In this document: in pieces, positions 30,812 through 39,204 of the stretch
Numbering within the stretch: the stretch's first letter is position 1
Layout of the letters: every line of letters begins with the position of its first letter
DNA from: Streptomyces sp. WP-1
GTDB taxonomy: Bacteria; Actinomycetota; Actinomycetes; Streptomycetales; Streptomycetaceae
Direction of reading: 5' to 3'
NCBI RefSeq assembly: GCF_030450125.1
Contig: NZ_CP123923.1
Location: 7,163,001 to 7,227,000 of the forward strand
DNA length: 64,000 nt
The notes under the pieces: model-generated
What the model saw: only the letters and a program-made list of their open reading frames with translations
What the model was told of the DNA's origin: nothing
The model's database searches: none
Made by a program: the position numbers and the translations under genes

Positions 30812-31584
30812 GCACCGCCGGCAGCACCCGACGTGCCCGCTGGTTCACCACCGCCGGGGCCGATCCGCACGCCGACCACCAGGTGTTCCTCTTCCCGCAC
30901 GCGGGCGGCACCGCCCCGGCCTACCAGGCGTGGGCCGCCACCCTGCCCTCCACCATGGACGTGCGCACCCTGCAACTGCCGGGCCGCCAGGAGCGGTTGG
31001 GCGAGGAGCCGTTCACCGACGTGGAGCCCCTGCTGGACGCGCTGCTGGAGGTCTTCGAGGCCGAACTCGACGGCCGGCCCTATCTGCTGTTCGGCCACAG
31101 CTTCGGCGCGCTGCTCGCCTACCGCCTGTCCGTGGCCGCCGCGTGGAACGGGCTGCCGCCCCCCGCGCTCCTCGGTGTCTCGGCCTGGGCCCCGGCGCTG
31201 GAACCGGCCGCCGAACTGGCCCGGGTCGCCACCATGACGGACGACGAACTCCTCGACCGGGTCGGCCAGTTGGGCCTGATGCCGGAGGGTACGACGCTCG
31301 ACCCGGCCACCCTGGCCTCGATCATGCCCGCGCTGCGCGCCGACTTCCTGGCGGCCGGCAGCCTGCGCGAGGACGGCGAACCGGCGCCCTGCCCGGTCGC
31401 GGCCTACTGCGGCACCACCGACCCGATCGTGGCACCCGGCGACATGGCCGCCTGGTCCGGCCACTGCGCCGACTTCCTCGGCGCGACCCAGTTCCCCGGC
31501 GGCCACTTCTACCTCTTCGAGCACACCGCGGCCCTCCAGCACAGCCTGGACCGCCATCTGCGCCGCCTGTCCGCCAGGCTCTGA
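30808..31584 (+). CDS. Type II thioesterase
   Basis: This 258-residue alpha/beta hydrolase of the editing TEII group opens with QVFLFPHAGGTAPAYQ. The nucleophile Ser is in LLFGHSFGALLAYRL, Asp is likely in GTTDPIVAP and His is in FPGGHFYLFEH. Such enzymes free misprimed acyl groups from carrier proteins. Since the PKS has no TE domain, it may also release the product (inference). It is translationally coupled to the luciferase-like gene. Confidence 0.92.
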   Translation: MSTAGSTRRARWFTTAGADPHADHQVFLFPHAGGTAPAYQAWAATLPSTMDVRTLQLPGRQERLGEEPFTDVEPLLDALLEVFEAELDGRPYLLFGHSFGALLAYRLSVAAAWNGLPPPALLGVSAWAPALEPAAELARVATMTDDELLDRVGQLGLMPEGTTLDPATLASIMPALRADFLAAGSLREDGEPAPCPVAAYCGTTDPIVAPGDMAAWSGHCADFLGATQFPGGHFYLFEHTAALQHSLDRHLRRLSARL

Positions 31585-31630
31585 CGACCACGCCCCGTCA
31601 GGGGCCGCCGCCGGTCGATACGCTTCCCGG

Positions 31631-32173
31631 GTGACCGAACACGCCGGGGCATCCGAGAAGCCGTTCCTGTACGTCGTCGTCTGCGCGGCCGGTATCGCCG
31701 CGGGCGTCGAGGAACTGATCGCGGCCGCGCAGGAGCGGGGCTGGGAGGTCGGGGTCATCGCCTCCCCGGTCGCGATGGGCGGCTTCTTCGACGTCGCGGC
31801 GGTCGAGGCCCGTACCGGCAGGGTCGTACGGTCGGCCTGGCGGTCCCCGGCCGATCCGCGGCCGTTCCCGGCGCCGGACGCCGTGGCGGTCGCGCCCGCC
31901 ACCTTCAACACCGTCAACAAGTGGGCGGCGGGCATCGCCGACACCCTGGCCGTCGGCACCCTGTGCGAGGCCGCGGGCCTCGGGGTGCCGATCGCGGTGC
32001 TGCCCTGTGTGACCGGCACGCTGGCCGCCCACCCCGCCTACCGGGAGAGCCTGGAACGGCTGCGCGGGATGGGCGTGCGCTTCGGGGATGCGTACTCCGG
32101 TGAGCCGGGCCCCGGCGGCGGTCGCCCGCAGTTCCCCTGGACGACCGCCCTCGACCTGCTGGAACGCGCCTAG
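31631..32173 (+). CDS. Flavoprotein of the HFCD family (PPC decarboxylase-like)
   Basis: The product is 180 residues with a single flavodoxin-like domain. YVVVCAAGIAAGVEELI and VAVAPATFNTVNKWAAGIADTLA match the FMN-binding signature of homo-oligomeric Cys decarboxylases and related flavoproteins. The catalytic His of peptidyl-Cys decarboxylases is not evident, so the reaction is open. The GTG start lacks a ribosome site, but TACGCT lies 6 nt upstream at a -10 position, suggesting a leaderless transcript. It ends 4 bp into the convergent next gene and may lie just outside the PKS cluster. Confidence 0.78.
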   Translation: MTEHAGASEKPFLYVVVCAAGIAAGVEELIAAAQERGWEVGVIASPVAMGGFFDVAAVEARTGRVVRSAWRSPADPRPFPAPDAVAVAPATFNTVNKWAAGIADTLAVGTLCEAAGLGVPIAVLPCVTGTLAAHPAYRESLERLRGMGVRFGDAYSGEPGPGGGRPQFPWTTALDLLERA

Positions 32174-33027
32174 GCGCAGGTCAGCTCCGGCCCCTCCAGC
32201 ATGCCGCCGGTGTAAAGGGCCTGGCCGTCGGGCATCCAGTAGCCCAGCTTGGAGACCACCGTGGAGCAGGTGGCGCCGACGGTGACGCGGACCTTCACCT
32301 GCTCCGGGTGGCCGGGCTGGAGTTCGGTCAGCGCGCAGTCCAGGGAGTACGGCAGCCGGTCCTTCGACGGGTACTCGCCCACCAGCGGGTTGACGCAGCG
32401 GGCGTCGGAGGTGGCGATCCGCACCCCGCTGCCCGCCTCGCCGATCAGCCCGAACCGGGCGCTGCCGTCGCCCTGCGCACTGTCCCGGCGCACCGTGTAG
32501 GTGAGCGTGGTCGTGGCGTCGCGGCGCAGCGTCGTGCGGTCGACGGTGATGGCGTGGGTGGGCGGCGCCTTGGGCGCGGTCAGCGTCAGGGTGGCCCGCA
32601 CCTGGCCCGTCAGGTCCACCCCGGCGGGCGCGGACCGTACCCGTACGGTGGCCGTGATGTCGTACGTCCCCGGCCCCGGGTAGTCGCCGGAACCGGGCAG
32701 CGGGCCGCCGGCCAGCGTCTTCCCGGAGCGCGTGGCGGTCCAGGTGCCGTTGGTCCGGCAGCTGTAGCGGGCCCGGGTGCCGGCGCGGCCGCAGGAGGCC
32801 GGGGCGGAGACCGCGAACTGCGGGGTGCCGCTGCCCGCGCACAGATTGACCAGCGCGTACTGGCCGTTGTCGCCGCGCAGTGTGCCGGCGACCGCGCACA
32901 GGGTGGCCGGGTCCTCGGCCTTCGGGGCCGGGGCGGCGGCCGGGCCGCCCCAGGCCGGGGTGACGAGGGCCAGGGGCAGCAGCGCCGCCCCGGCCAGTGC
33001 TCTCAGGGTGGTCGGACGAGTCGGCAC
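32170..33027 (-). CDS. Secreted protein of unknown function
   Basis: This 285-residue exported protein has a signal peptide (GALLPLALVTPAWGGPAAA). The mature part is rich in beta strand and Thr/Gly and has seven or so cysteines (LCAVAG, NLCAGSG, ASCGRAG, YSCRTNG, RCVNP, LDCALTE, ATCSTVV), suggesting disulfide-bonded Ig-like domains. I recognise no family. The start is GTG 33027, with GGGAGG 6 nt upstream. Its last 4 bp overlap the end of the convergent flavoprotein gene. Confidence 0.75.
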   Translation of the reverse strand: MPTRPTTLRALAGAALLPLALVTPAWGGPAAAPAPKAEDPATLCAVAGTLRGDNGQYALVNLCAGSGTPQFAVSAPASCGRAGTRARYSCRTNGTWTATRSGKTLAGGPLPGSGDYPGPGTYDITATVRVRSAPAGVDLTGQVRATLTLTAPKAPPTHAITVDRTTLRRDATTTLTYTVRRDSAQGDGSARFGLIGEAGSGVRIATSDARCVNPLVGEYPSKDRLPYSLDCALTELQPGHPEQVKVRVTVGATCSTVVSKLGYWMPDGQALYTGGMLEGPELTCA

Positions 33028-33162
33028 CGCGTTCCTCCCGGGCGGCCATGACCGGCCGGTCGCCGGTCGCCTGCCCACGAGGATCATCCGACGGTACGAC
33101 CGCCCGTCGCTCCCACGCCGAACGGTCACCTGGGGGCAGCAGCACAACCGTCCCGGCGGCCC

Positions 33163-33969
33163 CTACCGCACCGCGCGTACGTACCCGGCGGCGCCCGGGG
33201 TGGAGACGTCCCGGTCCCGGCGGACGATGCTCAGCCGCTTGCCCCAGCCGGCCAGGGCCTTGCGCAGTCCGGCCGACGTGTACTCGATGTCCACGACCCG
33301 GTCCCCGAACGCCTTCGCGTAGACCCCGCACTCGTCGTACTGCCCGCACTCCTCCGCCACCGCGAAGTCCAGCCCCGCCCGGCGCCGCTCACCGGCCAGT
33401 TCGGAGGTGTTCTTCTGCGCGACGGCCAGGTGCCGGGCGTGCGCGTGCCGGGAGAGCAGAGCGATGAAGGAGACCGCGTCGGAGGCGGAGAGCAGCCCGT
33501 CGGAGCGGGTGTAGCTGTCGTAGTTGTCCGGCTCCACCGCGTCGAAGCCCTTGCGCGCGCAGTCGTCGATCCATCCGTCCACCCGCCGCGCCACCCGGGC
33601 GCGCTTGGCCGGGGTGCCGATGTCGAGCAGCGCCTCGTTCCAGTCCTTGTCCATGACGGCCTTGCCGTGCGCGTCCCGCAGCAGCAGGTCGCGCGGCCAG
33701 GAGGCGCGTTCGGCGGGCTGGGCCTGGAAGGCGTTGACGTAGCAGATGTTGTACAGGCCCGCCGCGGGGGAGTCGGACCGGTCACGGCTGACGACGCGGA
33801 CGCCGGACGGCGGGGGATAGGCGCCGCCGATCTGGTAGTCGAACCCGGTGTGCCGGGGCGGCAGCCGCACCGAGGGCGCCCGCGCGCCGTCGTCCTTCGC
33901 GGTGGTGGCACAGCCCGTCAGGACGGAGACGGTGACGGCCAGTACGACGAGTGACGCGGCGCGGAACAT
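33163..33969 (-). CDS. GH114-family lipoprotein (endo-alpha-1,4-polygalactosaminidase-like)
   Basis: This 268-residue lipoprotein has a signal peptide ending in the lipobox SVLTGC. GFDYQIGGAYPPPSGVRVVSRDR, YNICYVNAFQAQ, GWIDDCARKGFDAVEPDNYDSY and AVAQKNTSEL match the TM1410/GH114 barrel, and the Asp and Glu in FDAVEPDN are likely catalytic. The family cleaves galactosamine-containing polymers. Exactly upstream is a LacI-like operator, so sugar-dependent repression is likely. The ribosome site is weak (GATCCTGAC). Confidence 0.82.
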   Translation of the reverse strand: MFRAASLVVLAVTVSVLTGCATTAKDDGARAPSVRLPPRHTGFDYQIGGAYPPPSGVRVVSRDRSDSPAAGLYNICYVNAFQAQPAERASWPRDLLLRDAHGKAVMDKDWNEALLDIGTPAKRARVARRVDGWIDDCARKGFDAVEPDNYDSYTRSDGLLSASDAVSFIALLSRHAHARHLAVAQKNTSELAGERRRAGLDFAVAEECGQYDECGVYAKAFGDRVVDIEYTSAGLRKALAGWGKRLSIVRRDRDVSTPGAAGYVRAVR

Positions 33970-33979
33970 GTCAGGATCA

Positions 33980-33995
33980 AAGCGTTCAAACGCTT
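33980..33995. promoter_or_regulatory. LacI-family-like operator of the GH114 gene
   Basis: AAGCGTTCAAACGCTT has perfect 7-bp inverted arms with a 2-bp centre, 11 bp upstream of the GH114 start codon, typical in shape of LacI/GalR operators. The repressor gene is not in the window. Confidence 0.65.
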
Positions 33996-34070
33996 CGGCG
34001 GTCAAGGCGGTCCCCGGCCACGTCGTAGGCTCGGCCGTGATCACCCGTCCCGAAGACAGGAGCAGCAACG

Positions 34071-35039
34071 ATGCAGTATGTGAAGCTCGGTTCGACGGGC
34101 CTGGACGTGTCGCGTGTCTGTCTGGGCTGCATGACCTACGGGGTGCCGGAGCGCGGCAACCACGAGTGGACCCTTCAGGAGGAGGCCGCCCGTCCGCTGA
34201 TCCGGCAGGCGCTGGAGGCGGGCATCACCTTCTTCGACACCGCCAACGTCTACTCCGACGGCACCAGCGAGGAGATCGTCGGCAGGGCGCTCAAGGACTT
34301 CGCGCACCGCGACGAGATCGTGCTGGCCACCAAGGTCCACGGGCGGATGCGGCCGGGCCCCAACGGCGCCGGGCTGTCCCGCAAGGCGATCATGACCGAG
34401 ATCGACCACAGCCTGCGCCGCCTCGGCACCGACTACGTCGACCTCTACCAGATCCACCGCTACGACCACGCCACACCGGTCGAGGAGACGATGGAGGCGC
34501 TGCACGACGTGGTCAAGGCGGGCAAGGCCCGTTACATCGGGGCGAGTTCGATGTACGCGTGGGAGTTCGCCAAGGCGCAGTACACGGCGGAGCGGCACGG
34601 CTGGACGAAGTTCGTCTCCATGCAGGACCACTACAACCTGCTCTACCGCGAGGAGGAGCGGGAGATGCTGCCGCTCTGCGCGGACCAGGGCGTCGGCGTG
34701 CTGCCGTGGAGCCCGCTCGCCCGGGGCCGGCTCACCCGCGACTGGGGCACGGTCACCGAGCGCAGCGAGCACGACGCCTTCGGCGGCAAGCTGTACCAGG
34801 AGGGCGACCGGACGATCGTGGAGGCCGTCACCCGGATCGCCGGGGAGCGGGGCGTGTCGCGCGCCCAGGTGGCCCTCGCCTGGCTGCTGCACCAGAGCAC
34901 CGTGACCGCCCCGATCGTCGGCGCCGGCAAGCGCGGGCACATCGAGGACGCGGTCGCCGCCGTCGAACTCACCCTCAGCGACGAGGAGATCGAGGAGTTG
35001 GAGCGGCCGTACACACCGCGCGCGATCAGCGGTCACTGA
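34071..35039 (+). CDS. Aldo/keto reductase
   Basis: This 322-residue (beta/alpha)8 NADPH-dependent reductase carries the catalytic tetrad: Asp in TFFDTANVYSDG, Tyr in the same loop, Lys in VLATKVHGRM and His in YQIHRYDH. The C-terminal APIVGAGKRGHIEDAVAA binds the cofactor. It is close to the voltage-channel-beta/YghZ-like group that reduces aldehydes or ketones. AGGAGC precedes the ATG, and TAGGCT at 34026 is a reasonable -10. Confidence 0.9.
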   Translation: MQYVKLGSTGLDVSRVCLGCMTYGVPERGNHEWTLQEEAARPLIRQALEAGITFFDTANVYSDGTSEEIVGRALKDFAHRDEIVLATKVHGRMRPGPNGAGLSRKAIMTEIDHSLRRLGTDYVDLYQIHRYDHATPVEETMEALHDVVKAGKARYIGASSMYAWEFAKAQYTAERHGWTKFVSMQDHYNLLYREEEREMLPLCADQGVGVLPWSPLARGRLTRDWGTVTERSEHDAFGGKLYQEGDRTIVEAVTRIAGERGVSRAQVALAWLLHQSTVTAPIVGAGKRGHIEDAVAAVELTLSDEEIEELERPYTPRAISGH

Positions 35040-35056
35040 GGCGGGAGCGCGCGTTC

Positions 35057-35548
35057 TCAGGGGTGATGCGGCGGGGGCGGGGGGATGGTCGCGAGGCCGG
35101 GGGCCGGTTCGGGCCAGACCAGCAGGACCGGGCAGGGGGCGTGGTCGACGGCGAAGCGGACCGCCGGGCCGAGACTGCGCGGCCCGAGCCGGGACCGGTC
35201 GCCGTCCCGGGCCAGCACCAGCAGATCGGCCCCCTCGGCGGCGGTCACCACCTCCCGCTCCACCCGGCCGGCCCGCTCCTCGCACACGGCGGGCCGGCCC
35301 AGCCGCCCGGCCGCGGCGGCCAGGAGTGCGGCCGCCGATGTGCCGCCCAGCTCCTCCAGCAGGACACCGGGGTCGCGTTCCGGATGCCCGCGGCCCAGCA
35401 GCCCGGCGAACGCGCCGTGCGCGACCCCGGGCACATCGGGCCCGCTGACATGCAGCAGCACCACCTCGGCGGACTCCGGCGCATGCGTGCGCACGGCGTC
35501 CACACAGGCGGGCCAGGTGCCCTCCACCAGCCAGACGATCACCCGCAT
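35057..35548 (-). CDS. Universal stress protein-like domain protein
   Basis: The product is 163 residues with a single UspA-like fold. MRVIVWLVEG-T and AEVVLLHVSGPD form the first strand-loop unit, and ADLLVLARDGD with FAVDHAPCPVLLVWPEP closes it, where family members have the ATP-binding GSxG loop. That loop reads RLGPRSLGPAV here. The Pro/His-rich tail is disordered. It lies 15 bp after the ion transporter gene on the same strand, so it probably helps that transporter or senses its condition. Confidence 0.7.
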   Translation of the reverse strand: MRVIVWLVEGTWPACVDAVRTHAPESAEVVLLHVSGPDVPGVAHGAFAGLLGRGHPERDPGVLLEELGGTSAAALLAAAAGRLGRPAVCEERAGRVEREVVTAAEGADLLVLARDGDRSRLGPRSLGPAVRFAVDHAPCPVLLVWPEPAPGLATIPPPPPHHP

Positions 35549-35563
35549 CGGGTCGGCCTCCCG

Positions 35564-36787
35564 TCACAGAACGCGCAGCGACCCCCACAGTGCCACCACC
35601 GCGACGGCGAGGGAGGACGGCACGGCGAGCAGACCCAGCCGGGTGAACTCGCCGAGGTTCACGCCGTGCGCGTGCTGGTGCACGATCCGCCGCCACAGCA
35701 GCGTGGCCAGCGACCCGGCGTAGGTCAGGTTCGGGCCGATGTTCACCCCGAGCAGCACCGCGAGCACCGCGCCGGGACCGGCCGGGGCCGCGAGCGGCAG
35801 CAGGACCAGCACGGCGGGCAGGTTGTTGACGATGTTCGCGAGGAGGGCGGCGAGCGCGGCGATCCCCAGCAGCGCGGGCAGCCCGGTGCCGCCCGGCACG
35901 ACGTGCCGGAGCGCGTCGGCGAGCCCGTTGTCCACCACCGCCCGCACCACGACGCCCAGCGCGAGCACGAACGCGAGGAACGCCGGGGCCGCCGCCCGCA
36001 CCACCGCCACCGGCGTCGCCTCCCGGCGCAGCAGCGCCCGCCCGGCCAGCACCAGCGCCCCGGCCGCCGCCACCCAGGCGGGCTCGACGCCGAACGCCGA
36101 CGCCACCACGAACCCGGCCAGCGTGCAGAGGACGGTCACCACCGCGAACCGGGGGAGGACGGGCGCCTCGCCGGTGTCCCGCCCCGCCGGGGCCGCCGCC
36201 GCGAGATCACCGGCGAAGAACCGCCGGAACACCACGTACTCCACGGCGATCGCCGCCAGCCACGGCAGCGCCATCAGCCCGGCGAACCGGGTGAAGCTCA
36301 GCCCGCTCGCCGCGAACGCCAGCAGGTTCGTCAGATTGGACACCGGCAGCAGCAGCGACGCCGTGTTCGACAGATGCGTGCAGGCGTACACATGCGGCTT
36401 GGGGCGTACGCCGGTGCGCGCTGCGGTGGCGAACACCACCGGGGTGAGCAGCACGATCGTGGCGTCCAGGCTGAGCACGGCCGTGATGGCGGAGGCGAGC
36501 ACGAACACCGCCGTCAGCAGCCGCACCGGGCGCCCCGCCGCCCAGCGCGCCATCCACGCCCCGCACGCCCGGAACAGGCCCTCCACGGCACAGAAGTGGG
36601 CGAGCATGAGGACCGCCGCGAGGAAGCCGACCACCGGGCCCAGCCGCTCGGCCTCGGCGCGCGCGTGGTCCAGGGAGATGGCGCCGGAGGCGATCACGAT
36701 CCCGGCGGCCGGGACGGCCATGACCGCCTCGGGCCACCCGAAGGGCCGTACGACGGCGAAGGCGAGCACCGCGAGGAGCAGTACCAC
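35564..36787 (-). CDS. ArsB/NhaD-type ion transporter
   Basis: This ~407-residue membrane protein of the ion-transporter superfamily (arsenite efflux, Na+/H+ or anion transporters) has about ten helices. SLDATIVLLTPVVFATA and PHVYACTHLSNTASLLLPVSNLTNLL are the typical re-entrant/helix pairs, and NIVNNLPAVLVLLPLA and LLGVNIGPNLTYAGSLATLLW mirror them in the second half. The GTG at 36787 starts inside the first helix. A CTG at 36817 preceded by GGAAGGA would add MNSALAEALS, and I think that may be the true start. No arsR or arsC is adjacent. Confidence 0.82.
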   Translation of the reverse strand: MVLLLAVLAFAVVRPFGWPEAVMAVPAAGIVIASGAISLDHARAEAERLGPVVGFLAAVLMLAHFCAVEGLFRACGAWMARWAAGRPVRLLTAVFVLASAITAVLSLDATIVLLTPVVFATAARTGVRPKPHVYACTHLSNTASLLLPVSNLTNLLAFAASGLSFTRFAGLMALPWLAAIAVEYVVFRRFFAGDLAAAAPAGRDTGEAPVLPRFAVVTVLCTLAGFVVASAFGVEPAWVAAAGALVLAGRALLRREATPVAVVRAAAPAFLAFVLALGVVVRAVVDNGLADALRHVVPGGTGLPALLGIAALAALLANIVNNLPAVLVLLPLAAPAGPGAVLAVLLGVNIGPNLTYAGSLATLLWRRIVHQHAHGVNLGEFTRLGLLAVPSSLAVAVVALWGSLRVL

Positions 36788-36867
36788 GGACAGTGCTTCG
36801 GCGAGCGCGCTGTTCAGGGCGGGTCCTTCCGGATTCGATCACGCTTTCCCGCCCATGAAAACAGATG

Positions 36868-36895
36868 GCCCCGGCCGCCTCGCGACGGCCGGGGC
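36868..36895 (-). terminator. Hairpin terminator of the DUF4232 lipoprotein gene
   Basis: The arms GCCCCGGCCG and CGGCCGGGGC (10 bp, 8-nt loop) lie 8 bp past the stop codon, followed on the minus strand by a T-rich ATCTGTTTTC. Confidence 0.8.
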
Positions 36896-36902
36896 GGGAC
36901 GG

Positions 36903-37610
36903 TCAGGGAGCGGTGCCGGGGCTGAACACGGTCAGGAAGACGGCCGAGGAGTTCCCGGAGACCGGGACCTCGCCGCCCGTCCACGTCACCTTCAGATGAT
37001 CGCGTTCATTCGGCGGGGTGATCAGCAGGGCCGCCGGCTTGGCCGTCTTCGCGCCGCTGACCCCCGGGTTGGAGAAGGTCAGCCCGGCCCAGGCGCTCTG
37101 GCCGGGCTTGAGCGTGATCGTCGTCGACGAGCCCGACTCCCGTCCGGGGTTGGGGCCGAGCTGGCCGCCGGACGCGTTCACGAAGGCCGCGCCCGGGAAG
37201 CCGCGCACGGTGCAGGTGCGCCCGGAGGTGTTGGTCAGCACCACGGGGAAGTTCTCCTGTCCCGCGCCCGGGTCGTTGCGGCCCACGGAGGCGCGCAGTT
37301 CGGAGGTGTGGCAGCGGCTGCTCGCCGCGGCGCTCCCGCCCCCGCCCGAGGTGGCCGTCGCCCGGGTCGGCGCCGTCGCGGGGGCGCCGGTGGCCGCGGA
37401 GGAGGCCGGGGCGGCGGGGGAGGACGTGGTCGTGGTGGCGGAGGCCGCCGATGGGGAGTCGCCGGTCGCGGGCGCCGCCGTACCCGAGGACGTCATGGGC
37501 GGATTGCTGTGCACGGTCTGGCCGTTGCCACAGGCGGTCAGCAGGCCCAGCACGGCGACCGAGCCCGCGAACAGGGCTCCGCGCCGCGCGGACCGTGGGG
37601 TGTACACCAT
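36903..37610 (-). CDS. DUF4232 lipoprotein
   Basis: The 235-residue exported lipoprotein has a lipobox in GLLTACG, a ~70-residue Ser/Thr/Ala-rich linker, then a DUF4232 domain with CHTSELRASVG, ENFPVVLTNTSGRTCTVRGFPGAAFV and WAGLTFSN. The two Cys in CHTSEL and GRTCTV are conserved and probably form a disulfide. The function of DUF4232 is unknown. AGGAG lies 11 nt before the ATG at 37610; TTG/GTG codons slightly upstream are too close to it. Confidence 0.85.
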   Translation of the reverse strand: MVYTPRSARRGALFAGSVAVLGLLTACGNGQTVHSNPPMTSSGTAAPATGDSPSAASATTTTSSPAAPASSAATGAPATAPTRATATSGGGGSAAASSRCHTSELRASVGRNDPGAGQENFPVVLTNTSGRTCTVRGFPGAAFVNASGGQLGPNPGRESGSSTTITLKPGQSAWAGLTFSNPGVSGAKTAKPAALLITPPNERDHLKVTWTGGEVPVSGNSSAVFLTVFSPGTAP

Positions 37611-37769
37611 GTCGCTCAACACTCCTGGTTGGTCGGGGCACGCGACGGACGCGTGCCTACGGTGCCGAGTGCGCCGTCACCCCACTCCGATGCACGGACC
37701 GTGGGAAAAGTTCGGAACACGAGGATTCTTTTCCCCGCTTCGGACCCGGACCGACCCTCGGCTCACTCC

Positions 37770-39167
37770 TCAGCGCACCCGCAGCGAGCGCAGTACGCCA
37801 TCGGTGGCGTCGCCGTCACCCCGCTGGCGTAGCTGCACATACACCTGCGGCTCGGTGGCGCCGCCCGCCGGGACGAGCGCGGACTCGGTGATCGAACCGC
37901 CGTCCGGACAGCCGCTCCAGACCCGCACCAGGCCGTGCCAGTCGGCGCCGCGGAAGTCGCGGCTGCCGGAGTAGTGGCAGCCGGAGTGCGCGAGCGCCTT
38001 CACCCGTGCGGTGACATCGCCGCGCGCGCTGACCCCGACGAACACACCGTCGACCGGGGCGGCCGGATCGGGCCAGCGGGCCAGGTCGTCCGCCACCACC
38101 AGGCCCGGTTCGTGCCCGGAGCCCAGGCCCAGCGCCCGCGGGTCCCAGCCCGAGTCGCGCAGCTCGCGGTCCCAGCCCGCGGGCACCCGGACGCTCACCC
38201 GGCCGCCCGCGTCCGCCACCCGCGGCTGCTCCGGGGCCCCGCCGCGGTGGAGCACCACGGTCACCGTGACCGCCGCCACCGCGGCCGCGACCAGCGCGGC
38301 CACCGACAGCGTCACCGCGTTCAGCCGGCCCCGGACCCGGTCCAGACGCGGCCGCGCGGGCCTCCCCTCGGCAGCGCCCCGGCCCGCCAGCCGGTCCAGC
38401 TCGGCCGCGAACTCCCGCGCGGTGGGCCAGCGCCGCGCCCGGTCCGGCTCCAGCGCCCGCAGCAGCGCCCGCGCCACGCCGTCACCGAGGTCCGGCCGCA
38501 GCCGCGCGGGCGGCACCACCTTGCCCGGCGGCCCCGGCACGCTCCCGGTGACCAGCTCGTAGCCGACCGCGCCCAGGCTGTAGACGTCGGCCCGCTCGTC
38601 GATGCCCGTGCCGGGCTCCGCCTGCTCCGGGGGACGGTAGCCCGCCGAGCCCGCCGCCAGGGTCAGCGCCGAGCCCTGCGCGAGGCTCTTGGCGAGCCCC
38701 AGATCGGCCAGCAGCACCCGCCGGGTGCCGTCCGGGGCGGTGTGCAGCAGCACATTGGTCGGCTTGATGTCGCGGTGCACGATCCCCGCCTCGTGCAGCG
38801 CGGCGGCGGCCCGCGCCGCCTCGGCCGTCAGCGCCAGCGCGTCCGGCACCGGCAACGGGCCGTTCCGCACCAGGTCGGCGAGGGTGCCGCCGTCGGCGTA
38901 CTCCATCACGAAGTACGGCCGCCCGTCGGGGAGTTCACCGATGTCGTAGACCTGTACGACCCGGCTGGAACCGGCCCGGCGCAGCAGCCGCGCCTCGGAC
39001 AGGAAGCGCTCCCGGACGTCCAGCCGGTGCGACCAGTTCTCGGCGAGCACCTTCACCGCCACCGGGGCCTGAAGCTCCGGGTCGTGGGCGAGCCACACGG
39101 TGGCGAAGGCGCCGGTGCCCAGCGGCCGTTCGAGACGGTAGCGGCCGATCCGCTCCAGGGAGTGCAT
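37770..39167 (-). CDS. Membrane Ser/Thr protein kinase (Hanks type)
   Basis: The product has 465 residues. The kinase domain spans ~8-270, with a Gly-rich loop (LGTGAFATVWLA), Lys in VAVKVL, HRDIKPTNVLL as catalytic loop, DLG in place of DFG, and DVYSLGAVGYELVTG. One membrane helix near 295-320 precedes an extracytoplasmic C-terminal domain with two Cys (SGCHYSG, SGCPDG), probably the sensor. It diverges from a sigma-factor gene across only 37 bp, suggesting linked control and possibly a phosphorylation target. The start is ATG 39167. Confidence 0.92.
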   Translation of the reverse strand: MHSLERIGRYRLERPLGTGAFATVWLAHDPELQAPVAVKVLAENWSHRLDVRERFLSEARLLRRAGSSRVVQVYDIGELPDGRPYFVMEYADGGTLADLVRNGPLPVPDALALTAEAARAAAALHEAGIVHRDIKPTNVLLHTAPDGTRRVLLADLGLAKSLAQGSALTLAAGSAGYRPPEQAEPGTGIDERADVYSLGAVGYELVTGSVPGPPGKVVPPARLRPDLGDGVARALLRALEPDRARRWPTAREFAAELDRLAGRGAAEGRPARPRLDRVRGRLNAVTLSVAALVAAAVAAVTVTVVLHRGGAPEQPRVADAGGRVSVRVPAGWDRELRDSGWDPRALGLGSGHEPGLVVADDLARWPDPAAPVDGVFVGVSARGDVTARVKALAHSGCHYSGSRDFRGADWHGLVRVWSGCPDGGSITESALVPAGGATEPQVYVQLRQRGDGDATDGVLRSLRVR

Positions 39168-39204
39168 ACGACTATCATGCCTGCCCTGAGATCGACTCGA
39201 AGGG

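Noticed and set aside
36207..36842. A 211-codon frame overlapping the ion transporter gene
   Set aside because: Arg-rich shadow frame in the same strand; the overlapping transporter frame has clear membrane helices.
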